DNA of 64,000 bases from Marinihelvus fidelis (GCF_008725655.1 NZ_VYXP01000011.1:1-64000), one strand, 5' to 3'. Counted from the first letter of the stretch, positions 1 through 9,518 are shown. A program made the numbers and translations. The notes: generated by a model not told the origin, from the sequence alone.

Positions 1-92
1 GGTGGGCTTGGTCCAGGACGCGCTCAAGCACATCCATGTGGCGCTCTTCCGCGGCCATCCATGGCCGCGGAAGGTCCTGGACCAAGCCCACC
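1..92 (-). repeat. Compound palindromic repeat, copy 1 (three-way-junction hairpin)
   Basis: Bases 1-19 are perfectly complementary to 74-92 (19 bp outer stem). Inside are two further hairpins: 46-73, an 11-13 bp perfect stem rich in GCGG, and 20-44 (GCGC plus CACAT pairing with ATGTG plus GCGC, with a TCAAG bulge). Read on the minus strand it resembles the element at 10713-10818 in layout and in the signature GGATG..CTTGAGCG. It lies downstream of the minus-strand carboxylesterase. The window edge may cut the outer stem. Confidence 0.75.
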
Positions 93-120
93 CCACCCCC
101 ACCACGGGGCCCCACCAGGC

Positions 121-190
121 CCCGCACCCCTAACTCCTAACTCCTCACCACTCACTACTCACTACTCACCACTCACCCGTCACGCGTCAC
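121..190 (-). repeat. Heptanucleotide stop-codon array after the carboxylesterase gene
   Basis: On the minus strand, two bases after the carboxylesterase stop, ten 7-base units follow in perfect register. They begin GTGACGC, GTGACGG, GTGAGTG, GTGAGTA and continue to GTTAGGA and GTTAGGG. Nine of the ten contain TGA or TAG at the same place in the unit. Since 7 is not divisible by 3, successive stops fall in successive reading frames. Similar arrays follow the stops at 10685, 28082 and 49460. Confidence 0.75.
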
Positions 191-192
191 CG

Positions 193-1812
193 TCAAATCG
201 TGCCGCGCTGGATGAAAGGCACCTGCGAGTAAAAAGCGCGTTCGCCGCCGCGCGGGTCGTTGGCCATCTGGCTGGGGTCGTCGAAGAGCATGGTTTCGCG
301 AGTTGGCAGCGTGTACTGATCCCAGGCCGGGATTCCATCGAAATTCGGGTTGCCCGTGCGCGCGAAGGCCAGCAATGCGCCGCTCATGCGATCCGCCATG
401 CGGCGGGCATCGGCGGCATCGCCGCTGGGTGAGTCGTCCACGGCCGTGTTGTTGAACACCAGCGGGATGTCGAGGGTGTGGAAGGCGCGGCGGCGCCCGC
501 CTTCGATGGGTGAACCCCAGTCGAGCTGGTAGACCCAGGTCGGCGCGCCCTGCTCGGCCCGCGCCTGGGCCTCTTCCACCGCGCCGCGCCATGACCGGCC
601 CGCCGTGGTGGCCGCAAAGTAAACCTCCGATGGTGTGTAGTCCGGGTACATCTCGCGGTAGGCGGCGATCACCTTGTCTGGCGAGATATCCACGTACTGG
701 CGCTTCTCGATTCGCTCCGGCAACTGGTCCCAGTCCAGGTCGAAATCCTCGTCCTGGCCCCAGGCGCGGGTCTCGTCTTTCGTGTTGCCAATCACCATTG
801 GAATGTTTTTCGATTGCGGCGGCGCGTCCGGCCAAAACGGGTGACGCGGCAGTGCGTCGCCATCCATGACCGGGCAGAAATGAATGCTGCGGTCCTCTAC
901 GCGGGAAAAATCCTTGACCGTGGCCGCTTCCAGCAACTGGTCGGTGGACATCGCCAGCAACGCGTCGACATCACCCGGGGCCGCGCCCGCGGCTTCGAAA
1001 AACAACCCGGCGCGCTGGGTGGCCGCGCGCGAGCCGGCGCCGGTCACCTGCTGGCCACTCATGGTCCAGGCGCGGTGGAACAGGCCTTTCGCCGCCGGCA
1101 TGGCCATCAGCGTGGCAATCTTGGCGCCGCCGCCAGACTGGCCGAACAGGGTCACGTTGCCCGGGTCACCGCCAAATTCCGCGGCGTGTTCACGCACCCA
1201 TTGCAGGGCCTGGACCAGGTCGAGCTGGCCAACGTTGCCGGAATCGGCATAGGCCGGCCCGGCCAGGTTCTCCAGGTAGAGATAGCCAAACAGGTTCAGG
1301 CGGTGATTGACGGTAATGACGACCACATCGCCCTGGTGGCACAGGTTCACGCCGTCATACAGCGGGTCACTGCCGGACCCGTTGTTGTAGCCGCCGCCAT
1401 GGATATAAAACAGCACCGGGCGCTTGCCGCCATCGCGCAGGGCCGGCGTGGTGACGTTGAGAAACAGGCAGTCCTCGCTGGTGGGCTCGGCGTCGCGGCG
1501 CTGCGGGGTCGCGGCGCCAAATTCGAGTGCTTCGCGTACGCCGTCCCAGGGTGTCTCGACCGCGGCCGGCCGGAACCGGTACGCCGCCGTGTCCGCGCCA
1601 TAGGGAATACCGCGAAAAACATTCATGCCGCGATCCGAGAAACCGCGAACCCGGCCACTCCGGGTCATGGCTTCCGGCGCGGACTCGCCACGACCGGCCG
1701 CGGCGACCCAGGCGGGCATGGCCAGCAGGCTGCCGCCGATGGCGCCGGCGCGCAGGAAATCACGACGCGTTTGCCCGGAGATACCGGTGTCATTCTTGTT
1801 AGAATCGGACAT
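193..1812 (-). CDS. Type B carboxylesterase/lipase family protein with Tat signal
   Basis: A 539-residue alpha/beta hydrolase of the carboxylesterase type B family, expected to cleave carboxylic esters outside the cytoplasm. The N-terminus carries a twin-arginine signal (TRRDFLRAG, about residues 15-23) followed by a hydrophobic stretch ending near AAA, so export as a folded protein by Tat is likely; tatABC is encoded at 22574-23921. Family marks are EDCLFLNV (113-120), the oxyanion-hole HGGGY (138-142) and the nucleophile elbow GQSGGG (224-229, Ser226). The usual elbow is GESAGG, so Gln replaces Glu next to the serine. It is divergent from the sialidase-like gene, with only 26 bp between starts. 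Substrate unknown. Confidence 0.88.
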   Translation of the reverse strand: MSDSNKNDTGISGQTRRDFLRAGAIGGSLLAMPAWVAAAGRGESAPEAMTRSGRVRGFSDRGMNVFRGIPYGADTAAYRFRPAAVETPWDGVREALEFGAATPQRRDAEPTSEDCLFLNVTTPALRDGGKRPVLFYIHGGGYNNGSGSDPLYDGVNLCHQGDVVVITVNHRLNLFGYLYLENLAGPAYADSGNVGQLDLVQALQWVREHAAEFGGDPGNVTLFGQSGGGAKIATLMAMPAAKGLFHRAWTMSGQQVTGAGSRAATQRAGLFFEAAGAAPGDVDALLAMSTDQLLEAATVKDFSRVEDRSIHFCPVMDGDALPRHPFWPDAPPQSKNIPMVIGNTKDETRAWGQDEDFDLDWDQLPERIEKRQYVDISPDKVIAAYREMYPDYTPSEVYFAATTAGRSWRGAVEEAQARAEQGAPTWVYQLDWGSPIEGGRRRAFHTLDIPLVFNNTAVDDSPSGDAADARRMADRMSGALLAFARTGNPNFDGIPAWDQYTLPTRETMLFDDPSQMANDPRGGERAFYSQVPFIQRGTI

Positions 1813-1838
1813 TCGTTTGAGCCCTCGCGAGGAAGTGG

Positions 1839-3056
1839 ATGACCCGACATTCTAGCCGTTCGACCCGGTATCCCCAAAAAGCATTCACCCTGCTGGCCCT
1901 GGCGGCGAGCCTGGGCCTGGCCACCGCCGTCACCGCCGGCTCACTGGCCGATTCAGCACCGCTGATGTCGGTCACCGATGGGCTGCTGGACCCGTCCCGT
2001 CCCGATGACCTGGGCCTGGAACGCGCGCCGGGGACCGAGACCGCCACCATCTTCCGGCCCGGCCCCGACGATGACCGCTTCGCCCACGGCGTGGTGCTGA
2101 TGCCGTTCAAGGGCCGGCTGTACGCGCAATGGCAGTCGTCGGTGAAAGACGAGGACGGCGCCGACACCCACGTCGTCTTCGCACACAGTGACGACGCGCT
2201 CGAATGGTCCGCGCCACAGCCTCTGGCGGCAACGATGGACGCCGGCATCCGCACCAGCGGCGGCTGGTGGACAGACGGCGAGACCCTGGTCGCGTACATC
2301 AACCAGTGGCCGGACCAGGCCGATGGCCCGGTGCAGGGGGTCACGATGTTCCGCAGCAGCACCGACGGCGAAGACTGGACCGAACTGGCGCCGGTGACGG
2401 ATCACCAGGGCAATGCCGTGGCGGGCGTGTTTGAGCAGGACCCCAGGGCGCTGCCCGGCGGACGGATCCTGAGCGCGTTCCACGAGCAGCCGGGGTTACT
2501 GGTGGCGCCGTGGTACACGGATGACCCGCTGGGCACCAGCGGCTGGACCCGCAGCAAGATCCAGCGCCTCGACCATGACGACCCGACCATCAGCCGGGAG
2601 ATCGAGCCCAGCTGGTTCCTGCGCCCGGACGGCGCGGTGGTAATGATTTTCCGCGACCAGGCGGGCACGTTCCGCAAACTGGCCTCGGTCAGCACGGATA
2701 ACGGCGAGACCTGGAGCACGCCGGCGCTGACCACCGTGCCGGATTCGCGCACCAAGCAGAGCGCCGGCAACCTGCCCGACGGCACCGTGTTCCTGGCCGG
2801 CAACCCGGTCGAAAACAAGGCGCGGTTCCCGCTGGCGCTGTTACTGAGTGATGATGGCCAGGTGTTTGACCGTGCCTGGCTGCTGCGCGCCGGCGGCGAC
2901 GACATGCAACCGCTGCGCTACGAGGGCAAGTACAAGCGGCCCAGCTACAGTTACCCCAAGAGCGTGGTCTGGGGCGACCACCTGTACGTGGCCTACGCGA
3001 CCAACAAGGAAGACGTGGAGTTCACCCGCGTGCCGCTGGAGGCACTCGGCGACTGA
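1839..3056 (+). CDS. Exo-alpha-sialidase-like BNR/Asp-box protein, secreted
   Basis: A 405-residue protein with a signal peptide (hydrophobic segment about residues 15-33, TAVTAGS) and Asp-box/BNR repeats of the sialidase beta-propeller fold. STDNGETWSTP is a textbook Asp-box, and SSTDGEDWTEL and HSDDALEWSAP are weaker copies. The fold class is clear, but the catalytic Arg triad of true sialidases cannot be confirmed by eye, so it may be a glycoside hydrolase of another specificity or a non-enzymatic propeller. The start is supported by AGGAAG at 1830-1835. It is divergent from the Tat carboxylesterase, and the shared 26-bp gap suggests joint control. Confidence 0.7.
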   Translation: MTRHSSRSTRYPQKAFTLLALAASLGLATAVTAGSLADSAPLMSVTDGLLDPSRPDDLGLERAPGTETATIFRPGPDDDRFAHGVVLMPFKGRLYAQWQSSVKDEDGADTHVVFAHSDDALEWSAPQPLAATMDAGIRTSGGWWTDGETLVAYINQWPDQADGPVQGVTMFRSSTDGEDWTELAPVTDHQGNAVAGVFEQDPRALPGGRILSAFHEQPGLLVAPWYTDDPLGTSGWTRSKIQRLDHDDPTISREIEPSWFLRPDGAVVMIFRDQAGTFRKLASVSTDNGETWSTPALTTVPDSRTKQSAGNLPDGTVFLAGNPVENKARFPLALLLSDDGQVFDRAWLLRAGGDDMQPLRYEGKYKRPSYSYPKSVVWGDHLYVAYATNKEDVEFTRVPLEALGD

Positions 3057-3068
3057 GCGCCGCCGGGA

Positions 3069-3506
3069 TCAGGCACACTCGGCCATCAGCCGAAGCCGCA
3101 GGCGGAACACGGACGTTTCGCCCATCCATCCCGGCGACTCCATCACGCCCACGGACACCTCGACATCCCGGGTGACCGGCAGTTCGCCGGCGCGGGGACA
3201 ATGCAGGGGCACATCCAGTTCCGCGCAACCGTGATCGTTGACGAACAGGTCGACCTCGGTCGCGTCCAGGTGCAGCCGAACCAGGACATCATCACCGATG
3301 ACGCCGGTATTCAGGATCACCGGCTCAGGCGGACCCGGCGGTGACTGGGTGCAGCCCGATGAAAGCTTGTGCTTGGGCACATGGATGGTGCCTTCGTCGG
3401 CCAGAGCGCCGTGGAAAACCTTGGCCTGGAGATCGTAACGCCAATCGTCACCGATCGGCCCGTCCTGCCGCTCGCTGAGCAGCGACATTATGATTCTGCC
3501 GTTCAT
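3069..3506 (-). CDS. Hypothetical protein (about 145 aa), C2-like beta-rich
   Basis: I do not recognise this protein. I chose the ATG at 3506 because GGGAGAGG lies just upstream; an in-frame ATG at 3542 would add 12 residues. The sequence has no signal peptide or membrane segment and contains many short beta-prone stretches (DVLVRLHLDATEVDLFVND, DVEVSVGVMES), ending in Arg-rich FRLRLRLMAECA. It is convergent with the sialidase-like gene, with stops 12 bp apart. It lies upstream of nothing on its strand until the carboxylesterase. No function is proposed. Confidence 0.6.
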   Translation of the reverse strand: MNGRIIMSLLSERQDGPIGDDWRYDLQAKVFHGALADEGTIHVPKHKLSSGCTQSPPGPPEPVILNTGVIGDDVLVRLHLDATEVDLFVNDHGCAELDVPLHCPRAGELPVTRDVEVSVGVMESPGWMGETSVFRLRLRLMAECA

Positions 3507-3580
3507 CACCTCTCCCGTGACAGCTCGCTCACGGGCCGGCATGACCCGCGTTCTTAAACACTATCACCGGGTAAGACGCA

Positions 3581-3612
3581 GACCCCGCCCCGAAAGTCAC
3601 GGGAGCGGGGTC
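3581..3612 (-). terminator. GC-rich hairpin downstream of M1 peptidase gene
   Basis: GACCCCGC pairs with GCGGGGTC and the adjoining CCCG with CGGG around a short loop, 12 bp downstream of the M1 peptidase stop. No T-run follows, so it may be a Rho-aided or mRNA-stabilising hairpin rather than a classic intrinsic terminator. Confidence 0.45.
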
Positions 3613-3623
3613 GGCTTGCCGTA

Positions 3624-5519
3624 TCAGGAATTCGCTTTGTCGGCCGCGCGCTGGAATGCGCCCTCGATCGCCTGCACGGCGATCGGGTGGTAGCTGTCGC
3701 GGTTGGCCTTGAACAGTCGCTCGGCCAGGGCGGCATCTTCGCCGTTGGCCACCAGCGCCGCGTAGACCGGCACGATCAGCTTCATGCGTCCATAGCGCGC
3801 CAGGTGTTCTTCCATCGCGCCGTAGGCCGGCTGGTAACGGCGCTGCGCCACCTGGATAAACCAGGCACGGCTGATCTCGGCGTTACGCGACTGGCTGAAG
3901 CCGAAGGCGCTGCCGACCTGGCCCAGTTGCTCGCTATCCAGCGACGGCGGCAGGCTGTTGATGAAGTGCACGACGGCGTGCGGGCTCCAGTCCGCGTGGT
4001 CGATGGAAAAGGCCGCGATCTCTCCGGCGGAGAATGCCTGCGCTGCTTTCTCAGCCGCCTCAAGCGAAGCGGAGACCGGCGGCACGAAATCGGCGGGCAC
4101 GCCGGGCTGGTACAGCCACTCACCTGCCTGCTCACGCGTATACACGCCCGGGTTAGCCGTCAGCAGGTGCTCGTCCAGGTAGTCCAGGAACTGTTCGGTG
4201 GTGATCGACTGCCATTCAAAATGGCGGAAGTAGCCCATGATGAACTCGTCGAACACCGCGCGGCCGAAGAGCCGCTCCAGGTGCTCCAGGAAGAACTGGC
4301 CCTTGGCGTAGTACATCGCCTGCTGCGCGCCTTCGCCATCGGCCGGCAGAATCTTCGGCGCCAGCGCCTGGAAGCGTTCCGGCACCCTCTGCAGGTCGGC
4401 CTGCAGGGCCTCCCAGTCGAGTACGCGTTCTTCATCAGCCCGCGCCTTGCTGTACAGGTCTTCCATCAGCCGGGCGGTCAGGTAGCTGGTGGTGCCCTCG
4501 TTCAGCCAGATGTCGCGCCAGGTGGCGTTGGTCACCAGGTTGCCGGACCACGAATGCGCCAGCTCGTGGGCAATCAGCGACACCAGCGAGCGGTCGCCGG
4601 CAATGACACTGGGGGTGATGAACGACAGGCGCGGGTTCTCCATGCCCCCGTACGGGAACGACGGCGGCAGGATCAGCAGGTCATAGCGACCCCAGTCGTA
4701 CGGCCCCAACTGCGTTTCCGCCAGGTCCAGCATGTCTTGAGTCTCGGCGAATTCCCAGGCCGAGTCTTCCAGCAACTCCGGCTCGGAGTAGACCCCGGTC
4801 TCGGCGCCGATCGGCGCGAAGAACAGGTTGCCCGCCGCGATCGCCAGCAGGTAGGACGGAATCGGCTGCGGCATGTTGAACGTGTACCGGCCCGTACGCG
4901 GCGTCAGCGGGTTGTTGTCGGCACTCATCAACGCCAACATGCTGGGCGGGGTGCGCAGCGTAGCCTCGTAGGTGATGCGCACGGCCGGGGTGTCCTGCAG
5001 CGGCACCCAGCTGCGCGCGTGGATCGCCTGCGACTGCGAAAACACCAGCGGATGCTTGCCGCCCGCGGTCAGCTCGGCCGGCAACCACTGCAGCGCAGAG
5101 GCCTCGGGGCTGGTTCGGTAGTCGATGTCGAGCCAGAAACCACCCTGCGGGTCGAAATCTTCCGGCAAGTCGACCGACAACGACTGCCCCAGAACCTCGT
5201 CACGCTCGCCCAGGCGGAACGCGGCCGCCTGTGGCGCCTCGCCTTCCAGCCGTACCGCGGCCGAGGCGATGGACAGGTCGCGCGTGTCCAGGATCACGGT
5301 CCGTTCGGTCGGCAGCAGGTTGCGCATGTGCAACGAGGCCGTACCCTTCAGGCTCTGCGCCTGGAAATCGACATCAAGATCCAGCACCAGGTGATCGGTG
5401 ACGAAGGCGTCGTAGTTGGCGTAGGTGAAATAGTCGTGGGCCGGGTCGTACTCCGGCGACTTCTCGCAGCCGGCCACCGCGATAGCGACGCCAGCCAACA
5501 GCATAAGATTCCTAAACAT
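3624..5519 (-). CDS. M1 family zinc aminopeptidase (leukotriene A4 hydrolase-like), lipoprotein
   Basis: A zinc metallopeptidase expected to remove N-terminal amino acids from peptides in the periplasm. The N-terminus is a lipoprotein signal with lipobox VAGC (Cys about 18 counting from the ATG at 5519; an ATG 9 bases upstream is also possible). The substrate-anchoring GGMENP motif is near residue 290. The zinc site HELAH is at about 318-322, with the third ligand Glu in NEG near 341, the expected HExxH-x18-E spacing. Length (about 631 aa) fits the LTA4H/aminopeptidase N-like subfamily. All catalytic residues I can check are intact. Confidence 0.92.
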   Translation of the reverse strand: MFRNLMLLAGVAIAVAGCEKSPEYDPAHDYFTYANYDAFVTDHLVLDLDVDFQAQSLKGTASLHMRNLLPTERTVILDTRDLSIASAAVRLEGEAPQAAAFRLGERDEVLGQSLSVDLPEDFDPQGGFWLDIDYRTSPEASALQWLPAELTAGGKHPLVFSQSQAIHARSWVPLQDTPAVRITYEATLRTPPSMLALMSADNNPLTPRTGRYTFNMPQPIPSYLLAIAAGNLFFAPIGAETGVYSEPELLEDSAWEFAETQDMLDLAETQLGPYDWGRYDLLILPPSFPYGGMENPRLSFITPSVIAGDRSLVSLIAHELAHSWSGNLVTNATWRDIWLNEGTTSYLTARLMEDLYSKARADEERVLDWEALQADLQRVPERFQALAPKILPADGEGAQQAMYYAKGQFFLEHLERLFGRAVFDEFIMGYFRHFEWQSITTEQFLDYLDEHLLTANPGVYTREQAGEWLYQPGVPADFVPPVSASLEAAEKAAQAFSAGEIAAFSIDHADWSPHAVVHFINSLPPSLDSEQLGQVGSAFGFSQSRNAEISRAWFIQVAQRRYQPAYGAMEEHLARYGRMKLIVPVYAALVANGEDAALAERLFKANRDSYHPIAVQAIEGAFQRAADKANS

Positions 5520-5593
5520 CGGGCACACTCGTGCAATACGGCCGCAGATTATATCGCCTCACCCGTCCCACCGCGCGGCGGGACATCACAACT

Positions 5594-6973
5594 TCAGGGG
5601 GCCTCCCCCTGGGTCAAGACGAGGTTCGCGTTCGGCACCAGTCGCTCCATCACAGCTATTCGTGCCTGAAGCGCATCGACCCGGTCTGCGTCAGACTCGA
5701 GCTCCGCGATACGCGCTTCCAGCTCGTCGTTCCGGCTCACCTGGCGTTCGTATCTCAATTCAAGCCACCGGTTGCGATCAGCAAGTGCTTGGATCGCCGC
5801 CATATTGACGCCGGCCATGTCGCGCGCGGAAATCGCCTTTTCGCCGCTGGCCAGGCCGAAGGCGGCATGAAAATCCTGCGCCATCGGGCCAATGTGGCGC
5901 TGGTCGGCCGACTCGTCGCGGTAGGCCCATTCGGTGATCGGTACCTGTACCAACTTCTCCAGCACGACATCGCTGTCCAGCGGCACGATGGCGTGTTTCT
6001 GCTCACGGTCCGACATCTCCAGCAGCGTGCCACCAATTTCCAGTTTGCCGGTATCCGTCACCCGCATCACCCAGTCACCCTGGTTATTCTTGACCACGAA
6101 CCGCAGACCGGCGCTGAACACCCAGGAATTGCCCATGGCCGTGTTGGTCATGCGGAACTCCGGGTTGCCGTTGTTCTCGATCTCGAACAGCGTGCGCGGC
6201 CCCTGGTCCGCGCTGTTCTCGACCACCAGCACGCTGGCCGTGCCGTCGTCGCGGAAGATGTGCAGCGGGGCCAGGGGGTCCGTGGTCCCATTGGCGACCG
6301 CGGTGTAATTGAGGCCGTAATTTACACTCGGGATTTCGCCCAGAATGATGGTGTCAGGGTTTGGGGCCGAGGCCTTGTAGCCAATCGCGGTGCTGTAAGC
6401 GCCGGCCGAGGACGCGCCATAGCCCAGTGCGGTGCTATTGGTACCGGCCGAAGACGCGGAATTGCCCAACGCGGTGCTTTGCCCGCCGCCCGAGGTCGCG
6501 TAGACACCCAGCGCGCCGCTGCCGAGGCCGCCCGAGGACGCGGAAAAGCCCAGCGCGGTGCTGTGACTGCCGTCCGAGGACGCGGAATCGCCCAGCGCGG
6601 TGCTTAAATTGCCGCCCGAGGACGCGCCATAGCCCAGCGCGATGCTGGAAATGCCGCCCGAGGACGCGCCATTGCCCAGCGCGGTGCTGTAATCGCCGGC
6701 CGAGGACGCGTTATATCCCACCGCGGTACTCTGTCCATTAGTGTCGTGATTGAAAATTGAGGTTGCGCCTTCACTGATTTTAAAAAACGCCGCCTCGCCC
6801 AGAATGACGTATTCGTAGCTGTTGGCAGCGTCGGTGTCATTAAAGGTTACGGCGGGCGTGGCGTCATCCAGATACAGGTCATTGCCAATAAGATTGACTG
6901 CCCAGGCATTGAAAGCCGGTAACAGAAAAGCAGCCGTCAGCAGTACGCAACAAAAACGGCTAGTGGTGTTCAT
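5594..6973 (-). CDS. YadA-type head repeat protein with C-terminal S74 intramolecular chaperone
   Basis: A 459-residue secreted protein. A signal peptide (residues 1-25, ending FNAWA) is followed by a short beta region. Next come nine 14-residue YadA-head units (about 84-208) of the form ALGxxASSxGxxST, then a linker, then a peptidase S74 chaperone of auto-cleaving tail spikes. The S74 start MSDREQKHAI at 320 keeps the Ser321 and Lys326 expected for autocleavage; ISARDMAGVNMAAIQAL and a coiled coil end the protein. Such proteins trimerise and release the chaperone after folding. No YadA outer-membrane anchor is present, so it is either released or attached by a partner. The DNA of the head units is a 42-bp tandem repeat. 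Confidence 0.85.
   Translation of the reverse strand: MNTTSRFCCVLLTAAFLLPAFNAWAVNLIGNDLYLDDATPAVTFNDTDAANSYEYVILGEAAFFKISEGATSIFNHDTNGQSTAVGYNASSAGDYSTALGNGASSGGISSIALGYGASSGGNLSTALGDSASSDGSHSTALGFSASSGGLGSGALGVYATSGGGQSTALGNSASSAGTNSTALGYGASSAGAYSTAIGYKASAPNPDTIILGEIPSVNYGLNYTAVANGTTDPLAPLHIFRDDGTASVLVVENSADQGPRTLFEIENNGNPEFRMTNTAMGNSWVFSAGLRFVVKNNQGDWVMRVTDTGKLEIGGTLLEMSDREQKHAIVPLDSDVVLEKLVQVPITEWAYRDESADQRHIGPMAQDFHAAFGLASGEKAISARDMAGVNMAAIQALADRNRWLELRYERQVSRNDELEARIAELESDADRVDALQARIAVMERLVPNANLVLTQGEAP
6347..6724 (-). repeat. 42-bp tandem repeats encoding YadA-head units
   Basis: Nine in-frame 42-bp units inside the S74 gene, sharing blocks such as GCCGAGGACGCG and CCCAGCGCGGTGCT (plus strand). 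Units differ mostly at the two variable positions of the 14-residue motif. Such arrays can lengthen or shorten by recombination. Confidence 0.8.
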
Positions 6974-7238
6974 TTGTGGTCCCCTCGTGTGCTAAAGGCG
7001 CCCATGTTCGCGACGCATAGGCAAGAAAGTTCATGCCCTCACTTACTAGAAGCAGGAAACGAACAGAAATACCCTCATCAATCTGGACTTTTTTCGATGG
7101 TGGGGGTTTTGGGCACCATGGTTGAGGCGGGCCGGGGGCGCCAAGCACTCACAACAGTCGCCCTGTCGAGCAGTCACGGCTTGGTGCAGGCATGGAAATC
7201 GAAAAAGAAAGGCTTAGTGGCTGTGCTAACCTCGCCCG

Positions 7239-9023
7239 ATGAGCAAAACCCAGTCTTCTTTCAGCGCACTTGTGCGCCTGCTCCGTTATGCCCGCGGCCA
7301 CCGTCGCAGCATCATCGTCGCCAGCACCTATTCCATTCTCAACAAGCTGTTCGACATCATGCCGGAGATCCTCATCGGCATGGCCATCGACGTGGTGGTG
7401 CGGCAGGACCAGTCGTTCATGGCCGACCTGGGCATTGCCGAGCCGTTCCACCAGATGCTCGCGCTGGGTGCGCTGACCGTCGGCGTCTGGGCCTTTGAAT
7501 CGCTGTTCGAGTTCCTGTTGCTGGTGACCTGGCGAAACCTGGCGCAGCGCCTGCAGCACGACCTGCGCATGGATGCCTACGGGCACCTGCAGGACCTGGA
7601 CATGGCCTGGTTTGAAGACGCCTCCACCGGCAAGCTGGTGGCCATCCTGAACGACGACGTCAACCAGCTGGAGCGGTTCCTGAACGGCGGTGCCAGCGAC
7701 CTGATCCAGGTGGGCGTGACCGTGGTCTCGGTAGGCGCGGTGTTCTTCTACCTGTCGCCGCCGATCGCACTGATGGCGTTCACGCCCATTCCGGTGATCA
7801 TCATCGGCGCATTCTGGTTCCAGCGCCGGGCGCAGCCACTGTACGCCGAGGTGCGCGAGCGGGTCGGCTTCCTCAGCACCCGGCTGGCCAACAACATCAG
7901 CGGCATCGCCACCATCAAGAGTTTTACCCGGGAAAGCCACGAGCTGGATCGACTGGGTGAGGACAGCGAAGCGTACGTGGAGGCGAACCGCCGCGCGATC
8001 CGCATTTCCTCGGCGTTTATCCCGATCATCCGCATGGCCATCATGGCCGGTTTCGTGGCCACGCTGGTCTATGGCGGCAAGCTGGTGCTGGACGGCGAGC
8101 TGAACGCCGGCGCCTACAGCGTGCTGGTGTTCCTGACCCAGCGGCTGTTGTGGCCGCTGACCCGCATGGCCGAGACCATCGACCTGTACGAGCGCGCCAT
8201 GGCATCGACGCGGCGCATCCTGGACCTGGTGGAAACACCGATTCGCGTCCGGCCCGGCGAGCAGCCGTTGCCGGTGGACGGCGTGCGCGGCGATATCCGT
8301 TTCGAGAAGGTCGGCTTTGCCTACGGCGACGGCCCGGCGGTGCTCAGCGATGTCGATATCGACCTGCCCGCGGGCGAGACGCTGGCGCTGGTGGGCTCAA
8401 CCGGTTCCGGCAAGAGCACGCTGGTGAAACTGCTGCTGCGATTCTATGAGCCCACCGCCGGGCGCATCACCCTGGATGGGCATGATCTGAACGGGGTGAT
8501 CCTGCACGACCTGCGCGCGTCCATCGGTTTCGTCAGCCAGGACGTATTCCTGTTTCACGGCACGGTGCGCGAAAACATTGCCTACGGCCAGCCGGATGCC
8601 GGCGATGACGCCATCGAAGCCGCGGCGCGCGCGGCGGAGGCACATGACTTCATCATGACCCTGCCGCAGGGCTACGACACCCTGGTCGGCGAGCGCGGCC
8701 AGAAGCTGTCCGGCGGCCAGCGCCAGCGACTGTCGATTGCCCGGGCCGTGTTGAAAGACCCGCCGGTGCTGATCCTGGACGAGGCCACGTCTGCCGTGGA
8801 CAACGAAACCGAGGCCGCCATCCAGCGTTCAATGAAACGCGTCGCCGAGGGCCGGACGACGGTCGTCATCGCCCACCGGCTGTCGACCATTGTCGACGCC
8901 GATCGCATCTGCGTGCTCGATAGTGGGCGGATTGTCGAGACGGGGCGCCACGACGAACTGATCCGTCGTGGCGGTATCTACCAGGGGCTGTGGGACGTGC
9001 AGACCGGCTCGGCCGGCGACTGA
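7239..9023 (+). CDS. ABC exporter, fused permease and ATPase (MsbA/lipid-A-type family)
   Basis: A 594-residue half-transporter: an N-terminal six-helix exporter domain (about 20-320) and a C-terminal ATPase. Motifs in order: Walker [10 protein letters not shown] near 386, Q-loop in FVSQDVF, signature [10 protein letters not shown] near 490, Walker [10 protein letters not shown] near 511, and switch His in IAHRLS. It should act as a homodimer exporting a lipid or hydrophobic compound from the inner membrane; the substrate is not evident. It stands alone, transcribed away from the S74 gene across a 265-bp gap, with its stop 3 bp from the convergent slyD-like gene. The true lipid A flippase MsbA is usually beside lpxK, which is not here. 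Confidence 0.88.
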   Translation: MSKTQSSFSALVRLLRYARGHRRSIIVASTYSILNKLFDIMPEILIGMAIDVVVRQDQSFMADLGIAEPFHQMLALGALTVGVWAFESLFEFLLLVTWRNLAQRLQHDLRMDAYGHLQDLDMAWFEDASTGKLVAILNDDVNQLERFLNGGASDLIQVGVTVVSVGAVFFYLSPPIALMAFTPIPVIIIGAFWFQRRAQPLYAEVRERVGFLSTRLANNISGIATIKSFTRESHELDRLGEDSEAYVEANRRAIRISSAFIPIIRMAIMAGFVATLVYGGKLVLDGELNAGAYSVLVFLTQRLLWPLTRMAETIDLYERAMASTRRILDLVETPIRVRPGEQPLPVDGVRGDIRFEKVGFAYGDGPAVLSDVDIDLPAGETLALVGSTGSGKSTLVKLLLRFYEPTAGRITLDGHDLNGVILHDLRASIGFVSQDVFLFHGTVRENIAYGQPDAGDDAIEAAARAAEAHDFIMTLPQGYDTLVGERGQKLSGGQRQRLSIARAVLKDPPVLILDEATSAVDNETEAAIQRSMKRVAEGRTTVVIAHRLSTIVDADRICVLDSGRIVETGRHDELIRRGGIYQGLWDVQTGSAGD

Positions 9024-9026
9024 CGT

Positions 9027-9518
9027 TTAGCCGTGGTCGTGCCCGCCCGGACCGTGGGCGTGGCCGTGTTCCTTCTCTTCGTCGGTGGCGTCACGCACGT
9101 CCATGACTTCCACGTCGAAGTTCAGCGGCTGGCCAGCCAGCGGGTGGTTGGCGTCGACGTCGACATTGAAGCGGCCGACTTTCAGCACCGTCACCTGGGC
9201 CGGGCCCTGGTTGGTCTGCAGGTTCAGGATCATGCCGGGCTGAAGCTGGTTGGCGGAAACTCCCAGTTTCTTCAGCGGCAGGCGCTGGACATTGGCTTCC
9301 TGGCGCTCGCCATAGGCCTCGGCGGGCGGCACGGTCACCTGGAAGGCGTCTCCGGCGGCCTTGCCCTCGAGCTGTTTTTCCAGGCCCGGGATAATGTTGC
9401 CCGCGCCGTGCAGGTAGCTCATCGGCTCACCGCGCTCGCGCGAAGAATCCAGCGTTTCGCCGTCGTCGTTCGTCAGCGTGTAGTGGAACGAAACGACCTT
9501 CTCTTTCTCGATATTCAT
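9027..9518 (-). CDS. FKBP-type peptidyl-prolyl isomerase, SlyD-like
   Basis: A 163-residue cytoplasmic prolyl isomerase/chaperone. The FKBP core shows LDSSRERGEPMSYLHG and IIPGLEKQLEGKAAGD near residues 23-58. The insert-in-flap chaperone domain (about 70-120, VPPAEAYGERQEANVQ) follows, then NHPLAGQPLNFDVEV, which closes the FKBP fold as in SlyD. The C-terminus is His-rich (HGHAHGPGGHDHG), the metal-binding tail that lets SlyD deliver nickel. It has its own short promoter region and is convergent with the ABC exporter. Assignment to SlyD rather than FkpB rests on the tail and the flap domain. Confidence 0.9.
   Translation of the reverse strand: MNIEKEKVVSFHYTLTNDDGETLDSSRERGEPMSYLHGAGNIIPGLEKQLEGKAAGDAFQVTVPPAEAYGERQEANVQRLPLKKLGVSANQLQPGMILNLQTNQGPAQVTVLKVGRFNVDVDANHPLAGQPLNFDVEVMDVRDATDEEKEHGHAHGPGGHDHG

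Noticed and set aside
1-92. Intrinsic terminator
   Set aside because: Structure is a three-branched palindrome with no T-run, and a matching copy exists at 10713-10818; treated as a repeat family.
3687-5669. Long open frame on the plus strand opposite the M1 peptidase
   Set aside because: High-GC shadow of a clear metallopeptidase: Arg/Gln-rich, no motif, no ribosome site.
6347-6724. Possible CRISPR-like repeat cluster
   Set aside because: 42-bp repeats are in frame and encode YadA-head units.
7149-7230. Inverted repeat GCGCCAAGC/GCTTGGTGC before the ABC exporter
   Set aside because: Eight of nine bases pair over about 50 bp in a GC-rich region; too weak to call a regulatory site.
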